Shown: piece after piece, positions 15,561 to 23,917 of the stretch
How positions within the stretch are numbered: position 1 is the stretch's first letter
Layout: each line of letters starts with the position of its first letter
NCBI GenBank assembly: GCA_963749035.1
Contig: CAVVKW010000002.1
Location: 806,001-870,000, forward strand
Length of the DNA stretch: 64,000 bases
Direction of reading: 5' to 3'
Source: CAVVKW01 sp963749035
GTDB lineage: Bacteria; Verrucomicrobiota; Verrucomicrobiia; Chthoniobacterales; JAATET01
Notes under the pieces: generated by a model
Database searches by the model: none
Seen by the model: only the letters and a program-made list of their open reading frames with translations
What the model was told of the DNA's origin: nothing
Program-made: the position numbers and the translations under genes

Positions 15561-16286
15561 TTAGTCGAACCGAGGTTTCAGAAATCGGACTCTGGGACGA
15601 TTCCCCTCGGTCGCCAAGGCACCGATCCCAAACCCGTCGAGTTCGAATTCTTCGATCGAAAAAATCCGACCGTCCACGCCGACCGCCGAAACGCGACCGC
15701 CCGCTTCACGCTCGCAAACCGCCCGCTCCAGGTGCCCGGCCAATCCCGTCCCCAGACATTTCAACGCGGCCTCCTTGCTAACCCAAAGCCGGAGAAACTT
15801 CTCCGCGACGCAGTCCGCAGGAAGCTCCGCCAACCAGCGCGCCTCCTCCGCGGGAAAATAGCGGGCCGCCACCTCAAGGGCCAAGCGGTCCCGACCGAAC
15901 GCTTCGATGTCGACACCGACCGGCACTCGTCCGACCGCGATGACTATTCCGGACCCGGAATGAGAAACGCTGAATTGTAAAGCCGACCCCACCACCCGCG
16001 GCTTGCCAGCACCGGATCGCTCGTAGGAGATTGCCGTCGGCTCCACACCGTCCATTCCACTCAGGATGAGGCGTAAAGCCCGCCGCGTCTTTCGCCATTG
16101 ATCCAACACCGGACCCTCCCGGCGATTAGCTACTTCCGCACATTCACTCTGCGAGAGAGAGCCCGGCACTTTGGTTCCACCCGCAATCCACCACAGCACC
16201 ACGTCGCACCCGACCAACGCCGAATCGCGCACGCAGGCAGCCGCCCACCGCGACTCCCGATCACTCCTAACACCTGACAACTTCAA
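15561..16286 (-). CDS. 4'-phosphopantetheinyl transferase (Sfp type)
   Basis: Transfers phosphopantetheine from CoA to carrier-protein serines. Sfp-superfamily motifs: ALQFSVSHSGSG (around 108-119), the metal site GVDIEAFGRDR and WVSKEAALKCLG near residue 170. At 241 residues it is of Sfp/AcpT length. No polyketide or peptide synthetase is in the window, so it probably serves the fatty-acid carrier. The start is unclear: the frame opens with TTG, an in-frame GTG 18 codons later is plausible, and there is no ATG nearby. It converges with the A-type Fe-S gene. Confidence 0.88.
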   Translation of the reverse strand: MKLSGVRSDRESRWAAACVRDSALVGCDVVLWWIAGGTKVPGSLSQSECAEVANRREGPVLDQWRKTRRALRLILSGMDGVEPTAISYERSGAGKPRVVGSALQFSVSHSGSGIVIAVGRVPVGVDIEAFGRDRLALEVAARYFPAEEARWLAELPADCVAEKFLRLWVSKEAALKCLGTGLAGHLERAVCEREAGGRVSAVGVDGRIFSIEEFELDGFGIGALATEGNRPRVRFLKPRFD

Positions 16287-16353
16287 AATAATTTAGCGAT
16301 AATGAAAACTTTCTCTTGCGGAAAAAGCTAATCCTATATTTAGCATCAGGCTT

Positions 16354-16953
16354 ATGGACTTCACAAAAATCGACCCGGACGTTCTCCGGTCACTCCTGAA
16401 ACTCTCCGAAGCTCGTGCCGACTTGATGGCAAAAGTTGCGGAAATCGACAAACAAATCTCGGACCTTTCCTCCGGCAAAGCCTCAGCAACCTCATCGACC
16501 CCCGGTCGTAAGCGCGGACCCAAGCCCGGAGCCAAGCGCGGCCCCAAACCTGGCGCTAAGCGTGGCCCGAAGGCAAAAGCCGAGAAGGCCGCTAAGCCAG
16601 CGAAAGCCCAGTCCGGGAAACGCGGCGCGCTGAAAGGCCAGATCCTTGGTCTCCTGGAAAAAGCGGGATCAGAGGGCATGGCCGTCAAGGATATCGCCGA
16701 GAAGCTCGGTGTTAAAAATCAAAACGTCCACGTGTGGTTCAGCACGACCGGCAAAAAGGTCGACGGACTCAGCAAAGTCGGCGAAGCCCGCTACGCCCTC
16801 GGCGGATCGGCTCCCAAGCAATCCGCTCCGGCACCCGCTGCCGAGTCCGCACCCGCACCCGCACCTGCTCAGCAAGATGCCGCGGAACCCGCTCCAGAGC
16901 AACAGGCCGCAGCGGGCTCCGAGTCGGCTCCCCAGCAGGCCTCCTTCGCCTAA
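16354..16953 (+). CDS. Histone H1-like / basic-repeat winged-helix nucleoid protein
   Basis: A 199-residue protein of four parts. An amphipathic helix that could dimerise (about 9-40) is followed by a basic Gly/Pro-rich tract (51-85) with three KRGPK-type units resembling minor-groove-binding hooks. A compact domain (91-149) reads like a winged helix (ILGLLEKAGSEGMAVKDIAE, then VWFSTTGKKV, then ARYALGG). The tail (150-199) is low-complexity Ala/Pro/Gln/Glu. The order basic hook, winged helix, disordered tail suggests a chromatin-like architectural DNA-binding protein. The upstream region is AT-rich with TATATT at 16335-16340, and a strong terminator follows, so it is a monocistronic unit. Function is inferred from composition and fold-like pattern only. 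Confidence 0.8.
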   Translation: MDFTKIDPDVLRSLLKLSEARADLMAKVAEIDKQISDLSSGKASATSSTPGRKRGPKPGAKRGPKPGAKRGPKAKAEKAAKPAKAQSGKRGALKGQILGLLEKAGSEGMAVKDIAEKLGVKNQNVHVWFSTTGKKVDGLSKVGEARYALGGSAPKQSAPAPAAESAPAPAPAQQDAAEPAPEQQAAAGSESAPQQASFA

Positions 16954-16994
16954 ATCACCCGTTAGCGAAAGCACGTAAGTCAAAACACATCCTT

Positions 16995-17038
16995 CCCCGC
17001 CCTTGCCGCAATTTTGCAGCGAGCGCGGGGATTTTTTT
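16995..17038 (+). terminator. Rho-independent terminator of the H1-like gene
   Basis: CCCCGC (16995-17000) pairs with GCGGGG (17025-17030), with a weaker inner helix (GCCGC/GCAGC), followed by seven T (17032-17038). It ends the plus-strand transcript two bases before the stop of the convergent HAD gene. Confidence 0.85.
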
Positions 17039-17040
17039 GG

Positions 17041-17835
17041 TCAGAGACCCTCGCAGGAGCTGCTTAGCACACGTTCTTTCAGCGCGTCGGCCGTGCCTTC
17101 GCCCCCGTCGCGCCGCGCGACGTACCCTCCCCGATCGCGGATTATCGATTTCATTTCCTCGATCGAGTTGGCCGGACAGGCGACCGACCCCGCACAGGAT
17201 TCACTCATCATCGAAAGATCGTTAAAGTGATCGCCGACCGCAAAGACCTCGCTCGTTTCAAGCCCAAGGTGACGGGCTAATTCATTGAGTGCCGCGCCCT
17301 TGTGGTATTCCACGTGGCAAAACCGGAGGTAGATCGTATTTCTTTGGTAGCTAAACTCCGGATGCGCCCTTTGCAGTGCGCTCAATCCGCCTACGACCGT
17401 GTCCATCGCCGCTTCATCCGTCGTGATGAGCCCCACCGGGCAACCCTCTTCGCGGATGACGGTCACATCCGGCGAATCCGCTACTCCCTCCAAAATCCGG
17501 TCGAAGATTCCCGACGCGGAATCAAACAGTTCCGCGTGCCGATCCCGACAGATCGTGTTCCACGGCTCCAATGGCACCCACCCCCCGCTTCCATCCGGCA
17601 GGTGGATGTCGCGTTCCAACGTCAGCACGAAATCCGGTTCGACCGGAGCACAAAAGGTCGCCAGACCCTCGACGGCGTGCGCCAATGAGCGCCCGGTATT
17701 CACCGCCCAGATTCCGCCGCGCGACTTGAACGTCTGCAAAACCTTCGCGAGATCCTTGCCGCAGGTCCCGTCCGAAGGATGGCAAATCAGCGTTCCGTCG
17801 AAATCCGTGCTGATCAGTCGTATGGAAGAACTCAT
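17041..17835 (-). CDS. HAD-superfamily phosphatase, Cof/sucrose-phosphatase-like
   Basis: The 264-residue hydrolase has the HAD nucleophile motif DFDGT (D11, D13), motif II in AVNTGRS (44-50), and motif IV GDHFNDLSMM near residue 205, with a C2-type cap between. It dephosphorylates small metabolites, probably sugar phosphates, in the cytoplasm. The substrate cannot be assigned. Single gene, divergent from the small coiled-coil gene. Confidence 0.88.
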   Translation of the reverse strand: MSSSIRLISTDFDGTLICHPSDGTCGKDLAKVLQTFKSRGGIWAVNTGRSLAHAVEGLATFCAPVEPDFVLTLERDIHLPDGSGGWVPLEPWNTICRDRHAELFDSASGIFDRILEGVADSPDVTVIREEGCPVGLITTDEAAMDTVVGGLSALQRAHPEFSYQRNTIYLRFCHVEYHKGAALNELARHLGLETSEVFAVGDHFNDLSMMSESCAGSVACPANSIEEMKSIIRDRGGYVARRDGGEGTADALKERVLSSSCEGL

Positions 17836-17921
17836 TACGCGCCACTCTCCGACGCCCCCCGTCGATCCGACAAGTTTGAAACTGTTCCCATTTCGTCCCG
17901 GAGTCTGTTCTCATCCCATCC

Positions 17922-18200
17922 ATGAAATCCGCCTACGAAATTGCGATGAGCCGCCTCGAAGCGTCCGAACCGACCACCAAGCTCACGGATGAGCAGCGAA
18001 CGGAAATCGCCGAGATCGATAACCTTTACCGCGCCAAGGTCGCCGAACGCCGCGTTTTCCTAGAGGGGGAGATCGCCAAAGCCACCGGTCAACCCGCCGA
18101 GACCGAAATGCTTCAGCGTCAGCTGACCAGCGAAATCGCCCGACTCGAAGAGGAGGCCGAAGCGAAGAAAGATCGCGTTCGCCAGGCCACGTCGCAGTGA
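17922..18200 (+). CDS. Small coiled-coil hypothetical protein
   Basis: A 92-residue, highly charged and almost wholly helical protein. Heptad-like patterns cover about residues 20-88 (IAEIDNLYRAKVAERRVFL, LTSEIARLEEEAEAKKDRV). There is no signal peptide, membrane segment or cysteine. The leader is C-rich (CATCCATG) without a Shine-Dalgarno sequence, as for several neighbours. Codon use and lack of competing frames support it as real. Function unknown. Confidence 0.7.
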   Translation: MKSAYEIAMSRLEASEPTTKLTDEQRTEIAEIDNLYRAKVAERRVFLEGEIAKATGQPAETEMLQRQLTSEIARLEEEAEAKKDRVRQATSQ

Positions 18201-18349
18201 CCTCGGGAACCACCGGACCCAGGTTCGTGGGAGGCTGATCCACGCTCGCGGGCGTTTCTCCGCGCACTCGGACCCACCAATCCGATGATCCGACCGCTCA
18301 GCGCCTCGGCCTTTGCAAAATTTCAACTCTCACGCTACGAGTTCCGTCC

Positions 18350-19222
18350 GTGGGCGAAGACGACCTCAAAAATTTGATTTCCAAAGCCGGAGTTGCGCCC
18401 TGGCGCATCGCTCTCGCCGGCTGGATTGAGTCCGCTCGAGTCCAGTCGTTCATCATCGGCGTGATCCTCATCAATGCCGTCGTTCTCGGGCTCGAGACCG
18501 ACTCGGCCTTGATGGAAAAGATCGGCCTGCCCCTCGTGATCATCGACAAGGCCTGCCTCGTCGTTTTTCTGATCGAACTCGCCGTCAAACTCACCGCTTA
18601 CCGATGGGCGTTTTGGCGCAGCGGCTGGAACGTCTTCGATTTCTTCGTCGTCGGCGTCGCCCTCGTTCCCGGCGCCGGTCCTTGGGCGGTTCTCCGCTCC
18701 CTCCGCGTCCTGCGGGTCCTCCGCCTCCTCACCGTCATCCCGGCCCTCCGCAAGGTCGTCGCCGCGTTCCTCCACGCCATCCCGGGCCTCGCCGGGGTCG
18801 TGGCCGTCATGGCCATTTTCTTCTACACGGCGGGCGTCCTCGCCACCCGCCTCTTCGGTGCGACCCATCCCGATTGGTTCGGCAGCCTCGGCGGCAGCCT
18901 CTTCACACTGTTCCAGATCATGACGCTCGAGAGCTGGTCGATGGGAATCGTTCGCCCCGTCATGCTCGCTCACCCGTGGGCCTGGGCCTTCTTCGTTCCG
19001 TTCATCATCATCGCCACGTTCACCATCCTGAATTTGTTCATCGGAATCATCGTATCCACCATGCAGGAACTGGCTCTGACTCCCGAGCCGGGTTTGCTTA
19101 ACGAAGAGGCCAAAGAACTCCTCGAACGCATCGATAAAGACCTCCGCCAACTCCGAAACCAACTAGAGAAAGCAACGAACGACTCAGTTCCGATTGCCAA
19201 GAGCGAAGAATTCCCACCATAG
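18350..19222 (+). CDS. Voltage-gated sodium channel (NaChBac family)
   Basis: A 290-residue single-domain six-helix cation channel. The voltage sensor S4 has arginines every third residue (VLRSLRVLRVLRLL, 114-127). The pore loop holds TLESWSM (192-198), which matches the TLESW signature of sodium-selective bacterial channels. S6 is near 214-238, and a C-terminal coiled coil (about 248-275) should tetramerise it. It starts with GTG. It is the first gene of a run that continues with a Na+/H+ antiporter and the Mrp complex, so it probably provides regulated Na+ re-entry to that system. Confidence 0.92.
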   Translation: MGEDDLKNLISKAGVAPWRIALAGWIESARVQSFIIGVILINAVVLGLETDSALMEKIGLPLVIIDKACLVVFLIELAVKLTAYRWAFWRSGWNVFDFFVVGVALVPGAGPWAVLRSLRVLRVLRLLTVIPALRKVVAAFLHAIPGLAGVVAVMAIFFYTAGVLATRLFGATHPDWFGSLGGSLFTLFQIMTLESWSMGIVRPVMLAHPWAWAFFVPFIIIATFTILNLFIGIIVSTMQELALTPEPGLLNEEAKELLERIDKDLRQLRNQLEKATNDSVPIAKSEEFPP

Positions 19223-19253
19223 TTCCGCGCCCATTCGGGTCGTGTCTCCGTTC

Positions 19254-20777
19254 ATGAGAAAACTTTCACTTCGACTGCTCATCCTCGTCTTTCTTGGCGC
19301 GACAACGCAGCTTTCCTTCGCCGCCGCGGACTCTCTTCACGCCGCGGAACAGGCGAACTTCCCTCCCAGCCTCGCTTCTTACGAAGACGACCACCTCCCT
19401 CACATCGGTGCGGTTCTCTGGGACCGCATTCAGAAAGAGCCCTTCAATCTTGTCGGCTCACTCATCTTCCTCGGTGCCATCATCCACACGTTCATGGCGT
19501 CGAAATTCCTCTCCGTTTCGCACCGTTACCACAACGAATTCAAAAAGCTCGAATCCGAGGAAGCTCAGCCGGGCGCGGGCAAGGCCCTCGCCTATCGAAG
19601 AGACTTCCTCCAGTTCAAGTCCACGCTCTTCCACTTCCTCGGCGAAGTCGAAGCCGTCTTCGGCATCTGGCTCATTCCGCTCGGTATCGCGGTCCTCATG
19701 TTTGCCGGACTTGGGGACCTCTTTTCCTACATCGATCACGTCAATTTCACGGAGCCGATCTTCGTCGTCGTCATCATGATCATCGCCAGTTCGCGGCCCG
19801 TTCTCCGGGCCGCCGAGCTCGCCCTCGCCAAAGTCGCCACCCTCGGCGGCAGCACCCCGGCAGCCTGGTGGCTCTCCATCCTCACCGTCGGCCCGCTCCT
19901 CGGCTCCTTCATCACCGAGCCCGCCGCGATGACCATCTGCGCCATCCTCCTCGTTGATCGCTTCTACAAGCTCAAGCCGAGCATGACCCTGCGCTACGCC
20001 ACCATCGGCCTCCTCTTCGTCAACATCTCCGTCGGCGGCACTCTCGACCACTTCGCCGCGCCGCCGGTCGTCATGGTCGCCGCCACCTGGGACTGGGGGC
20101 TCGTCTTCATGTTCACCCACTTTGGCTGGAAGGCCATCATCGGCATTCTCATCGCCAACGCCATCTTCTTCACCACCTTCCGCAAGGAACTTCTGGCCCT
20201 GCAGGTCGATCCGGAAATGAAGCCCTCCGACGAACGCCCGGTCCCCACCTGGATCACGCTCACCCATCTCGGTTTCATCGCTTGGGTCGTCTTCGTCGCC
20301 CACCATCCCGCGCTCGTCGTTCTCAGCCTCCTCTCGTTCATCGCCTTCATCCAGGCGACCGAACGAAACCAGGATCTCATCAAACTCCGATCGCCCCTCC
20401 TCGTCGGCTTCTTCCTCGCCTCCCTCGTCATTCACGGTGGGTTCCAGGCGTGGTGGATCGCTCCCGTCCTGAGCAGTCTCACCGAAGTCCCGCTCATGGT
20501 CGGAGCCGTCGTCCTGACCGCCTTTAACGACAACGCCGCCATCACCTACCTCGCGTCCCTCGTCCCAAATTTCTCGGACGAACTCAAATACGCCGTCGTC
20601 GCGGGCGCCGTCACTGGTGGCGGGCTGACCGTTATCGCGAACGCTCCGAATCCCGCTGGCCAATCGATCCTCCAGAAGCACTTCGGACCAGATGGCGTCA
20701 ATCCCGCGAAGCTCCTCCTCGCCGCGCTCGTTCCCACCGTCATCATGGGCCTCTGCTTCATGCTCCTTCCTTCATGA
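19254..20777 (+). CDS. Putative Na+/H+ antiporter (Na_H_antiport_3-like)
   Basis: A 507-residue inner-membrane protein with an apparent signal-like first segment (MRKLSLRLLILVFLGATTQL) and about 12 further membrane helices. The conserved stretches PAAMTICAILLVDRFYKL, GGTLDHFAAPPVVMVA and LTAFNDNAAITYLASLVPNF fit the putative Na+/H+ antiporter family known from Chlamydiae, Verrucomicrobia and some proteobacteria. The start is the ATG at 19254, 31 bases after the channel gene; the frame extends 20 codons upstream into that gene. Likely exports Na+ in exchange for protons. Biochemical role inferred from family. Confidence 0.82.
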   Translation: MRKLSLRLLILVFLGATTQLSFAAADSLHAAEQANFPPSLASYEDDHLPHIGAVLWDRIQKEPFNLVGSLIFLGAIIHTFMASKFLSVSHRYHNEFKKLESEEAQPGAGKALAYRRDFLQFKSTLFHFLGEVEAVFGIWLIPLGIAVLMFAGLGDLFSYIDHVNFTEPIFVVVIMIIASSRPVLRAAELALAKVATLGGSTPAAWWLSILTVGPLLGSFITEPAAMTICAILLVDRFYKLKPSMTLRYATIGLLFVNISVGGTLDHFAAPPVVMVAATWDWGLVFMFTHFGWKAIIGILIANAIFFTTFRKELLALQVDPEMKPSDERPVPTWITLTHLGFIAWVVFVAHHPALVVLSLLSFIAFIQATERNQDLIKLRSPLLVGFFLASLVIHGGFQAWWIAPVLSSLTEVPLMVGAVVLTAFNDNAAITYLASLVPNFSDELKYAVVAGAVTGGGLTVIANAPNPAGQSILQKHFGPDGVNPAKLLLAALVPTVIMGLCFMLLPS

Positions 20778-20813
20778 TGGGATTCTGCCGGGCCCCGTTC
20801 ACTCACTGACCTA

Positions 20814-23141
20814 ATGGAAATCGGGCTCCCCATTTCCATCCTAGCCGTCTTCCTCGCGGGCCTCGTCGCGCCCGCGGCTCATCGACGTTTTGGCGACAAC
20901 GTCGGGCTCGTGCTCGCGCTCGTCCCACTCGGCGCGTTTGCGTATTTCACCACGCTCGTGCCTGCCGTCATGGAAGGCAACGCCCACCGACTCGTCATCC
21001 CGTGGGTCCCCTCGCTCGACCTTGCCCTGTCCTTCTACGTCGACGGCCTCAGCCTCCTCTTCCTTCTCATCGTCTCGCTCATCGGCACCTTCGTCGTCTG
21101 GTATGCCACCGGTTACCTCCACGGCGACCCCGATCTCGGCCGGTTCTTTCTCTATCTCCTCAGCTTCATGGCCGCCATGCTGGGTCTCGTCGCCGCCGAC
21201 AATCTCATCCTGCTCGTCGTGTTCTGGGAGTTGACCAGCATCACCTCCTACCTCCTCATCGGCTACTACGCCTCAAAGTCCGAATCCCGCGCTGCCGCCC
21301 TCCAGGCCTTGCTCGTCACCGGCCTCGGCGGTCTCGCGCTCATGGCTGGCCTGATCCTCCTTGGTCGCATCGCCGGCACCTTCGAGATCTCCGAGATTCT
21401 CGCGCTCGGCCCCGCCCCGATCATCGAGAGCCCACTCTTCCCCGCCACCCTGATTCTCATCCTCCTCGGTGCCTTCACCAAAAGCGCACAATTTCCGTTC
21501 CACTTTTGGCTCCCCAACGCGATGGCGGCCCCTGCGCCGGTCAGCTCCTTCCTTCATTCCGCCACCATGGTGAAAGCCGGCGTCTTCCTGCTCGCCCGCC
21601 TCCATCCCGTCCTCGACGATCACGCCCTTTGGCTCGCCATCGTCGCCCCGGTCGGTGCGATGACCATGATCCTCGGCGTCCTCCTTGGCCTCGGCCAGCG
21701 CGACCTCAAAAAAATCCTCGCCTACTCGACCCTCGCCGTCCTCGGCACCCTCGTCATGCTCCTTGGTCTCGGGACCGAGCTCGCGATCAAAGCCTGCCTC
21801 ATCTACCTCCTCGCGCACGCGCTCTACAAAGCCGCCCTCTTCATGGCCGCTGGCGCAGTCGATCACGAGACCGGCACCCGCGACGTCGAGATTCTTGGCG
21901 GTCTCCATCGCTCGATGCCGTTCACTGCCACCGCCGCCCTCATCGGCGCCCTCTCCATGGCCGGCGTTCCGGTGTTCGTCGGCTTCGTCAGCAAAGAATA
22001 CTTCTACAAAGCCCTGCTCGACGCCGACGGCCCGCCCTACCTCTGGGAAATCCTCGGCGTCTCCGCCAGCATCTGCATGTTCGCCCTCGCGATTATCACC
22101 GGCATCCGACCCTTCTGGGGTCAACCCCGCGGTGAAACCCCGAAAAAACCACACGAAGCTCCTTGGACGATGTGGATCGGACCCATCGTCCTCGGCCTCG
22201 CTGCCATCAAGTTCGGGATTCTTCCCGCCTGGCCCGGTGACATCCTCGTCGGCCCGGCCGTCCGCGACGTCGCCGCCACCGCCTACGCTCCGAAGTTCGA
22301 GCTCTGGCACGGCTTCACCACCGCCCTGCTCCTCAGCGGCGTCACGGTCGTTGGTGGCATCGCCCTACTCTTCATCGCCGGCCGGTTCCGGGCCGCGACC
22401 TCCATTTACTCCGCGTTCGCAGCCGTCGGCCCCGAGCGCCTCTACGCCTTTCTCCTCCGATCGCTGGCCACCGTCAGCGCCGCCCAGACCCGCTTCCTGC
22501 AAAGCGGCTACCTCCGCAACTACCTCCTCACCATCGGCACGTTCACTGCGCTCCTTCTGCTCATCCGTCTTCCATTCACTCCCTTCGAAATCGACCTCTC
22601 GACCATGGTGACCCCATCGGTCCTCGGCCTCGTGACCTGCGGGCTCATCATCGCCGCCGCCATCTTCACCTGTCTCGCTGAAAATCGCTTCACGGCCATC
22701 GTCAACCTCGGTGTCGTCGGTCTCGGCATCGCCATGCTGTTCTTCATCTACAGTGCGCCCGACCTCGCGATGACCCAGATCCTCGTCGAGACCCTCACCG
22801 TCGTTCTCTTCGTTCTCGCGTTCCTCCGCCTCCCCCGCATGGCCCACCTTTCCAGCCCCCGAACTCGCGCGATCGATGCCGTCCTCGCGCTCGGTTTCGG
22901 AGCCCTGATGAGCATCCTCGTTCTCATCGGATTTCAGTTCGAAGTTTCCGCCGAGCCGATCTCTCGCTTCATGGGCGAACAAAGCTATCCCGCCGGCTAC
23001 GGACGCAACGTCGTGAACGTCATCCTCGTCGATTTCCGCGCGCTCGACACCTTCGGCGAAATCATCGTGCTCGCCATTGCGGCACTCGGCATCTTCGCCA
23101 TGCTCCGGCTGGGAACCCGCAAAGAGGAGGACGCACCGTGA
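20814..23141 (+). CDS. mrpA: Mrp cation/H+ antiporter subunit A
   Basis: The 775-residue large subunit is homologous to complex I NuoL. It has the proton-translocating core near residues 100-400 (including AFTKSAQFPFHFWLPNAM and APVSSFLHSATMVKAGVFLL), then a C-terminal extension with the MrpA-specific DUF4040-like region (around 600-690) and an MrpB-like segment. With subunits B-G it forms the inner-membrane Na+(or K+)/H+ antiporter used in alkaline pH and salt tolerance. GTGA overlap with mrpB couples translation. Confidence 0.95.
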   Translation: MEIGLPISILAVFLAGLVAPAAHRRFGDNVGLVLALVPLGAFAYFTTLVPAVMEGNAHRLVIPWVPSLDLALSFYVDGLSLLFLLIVSLIGTFVVWYATGYLHGDPDLGRFFLYLLSFMAAMLGLVAADNLILLVVFWELTSITSYLLIGYYASKSESRAAALQALLVTGLGGLALMAGLILLGRIAGTFEISEILALGPAPIIESPLFPATLILILLGAFTKSAQFPFHFWLPNAMAAPAPVSSFLHSATMVKAGVFLLARLHPVLDDHALWLAIVAPVGAMTMILGVLLGLGQRDLKKILAYSTLAVLGTLVMLLGLGTELAIKACLIYLLAHALYKAALFMAAGAVDHETGTRDVEILGGLHRSMPFTATAALIGALSMAGVPVFVGFVSKEYFYKALLDADGPPYLWEILGVSASICMFALAIITGIRPFWGQPRGETPKKPHEAPWTMWIGPIVLGLAAIKFGILPAWPGDILVGPAVRDVAATAYAPKFELWHGFTTALLLSGVTVVGGIALLFIAGRFRAATSIYSAFAAVGPERLYAFLLRSLATVSAAQTRFLQSGYLRNYLLTIGTFTALLLLIRLPFTPFEIDLSTMVTPSVLGLVTCGLIIAAAIFTCLAENRFTAIVNLGVVGLGIAMLFFIYSAPDLAMTQILVETLTVVLFVLAFLRLPRMAHLSSPRTRAIDAVLALGFGALMSILVLIGFQFEVSAEPISRFMGEQSYPAGYGRNVVNVILVDFRALDTFGEIIVLAIAALGIFAMLRLGTRKEEDAP

Positions 23142-23566
23142 AATCCGTTATCCTCGAAACCACGACCCGCCTCCTCATGGGCCTGCTGCTCGTGTTCTCC
23201 GCGTTCCTCCTCCTCCGCGGGCACAACCTCCCCGGCGGGGGCTTCGCTGGCGGCCTCGTCGCCGCGACCGCCTTCGCCCTCAAAGCACTTGCCTCCGGCC
23301 CCGCCGCCGCCCGCACGACCCTCTGGGTCGAACCTCACACGCTCATCGGCGTCGGCCTTGCCGTTGCCCTCGTCAGCGGCTTCTTCGGTCTCCCCGCCGG
23401 TCTCCCCTTCCTCACCGGCACCTGGGACCTCACCGAAATTCCCGTGATTGGTAAACTCGGCACCCCCCTCCTTTTTGACCTCGGCGTTTACATCGTCGTC
23501 GCTGGCATCACCCTCGTCATCATTTTCACCCTCGCTGAAGCGGCCATCGAAGAGGAGGACGCCTAA
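23138..23566 (+). CDS. mrpB: Mrp cation/H+ antiporter subunit B
   Basis: A 142-residue MnhB-domain protein with four membrane segments and the signature RGHNLPGGGFAGGLVAA. GTG start preceded by a strong AGAGGAGG, overlapping the mrpA stop by four bases. Part of the seven-subunit complex. Confidence 0.95.
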   Translation: MKSVILETTTRLLMGLLLVFSAFLLLRGHNLPGGGFAGGLVAATAFALKALASGPAAARTTLWVEPHTLIGVGLAVALVSGFFGLPAGLPFLTGTWDLTEIPVIGKLGTPLLFDLGVYIVVAGITLVIIFTLAEAAIEEEDA

Positions 23567-23917
23567 ATGGAACTCGCCCTCGCCATCACCGTCGGTGTCC
23601 TTTACGCCGCCGGTGCCTACCTCCTTCTCCGCCGCCACCTCATCAAGGCAATCCTCGGGATTGTCTTTATCGGTCACGCCTCGAACCTCCTCATCTTTAC
23701 CGCGGCCGGCTTGAAAAAAGGCGCGCCGGGCTTCGTCCCCGAAGGTTCGAAGGTTCTCGCCGCCACCGCCGCCGACCCCCTCCCCCAAGCCCTCGTCCTG
23801 ACCGCCATCGTCATCGGATTCGGCGTCATCGCCTTCACTCTCGTCATGGCTCAACGCGCCTACCGCACCAGCGGCACCGACGACATGGATCGACTGCGGG
23901 AGGAAGAACCCCAGTGA
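23567..23917 (+). CDS. mrpC: Mrp cation/H+ antiporter subunit C
   Basis: A 116-residue NuoK-like subunit with three membrane segments (GAYLLLRRHLIKAILGIV, then ADPLPQALVLTAIVIGFG). It abuts mrpB with no spacer, with AGAGGAGG inside the end of mrpB, and overlaps mrpD by four bases. Confidence 0.95.
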   Translation: MELALAITVGVLYAAGAYLLLRRHLIKAILGIVFIGHASNLLIFTAAGLKKGAPGFVPEGSKVLAATAADPLPQALVLTAIVIGFGVIAFTLVMAQRAYRTSGTDDMDRLREEEPQ

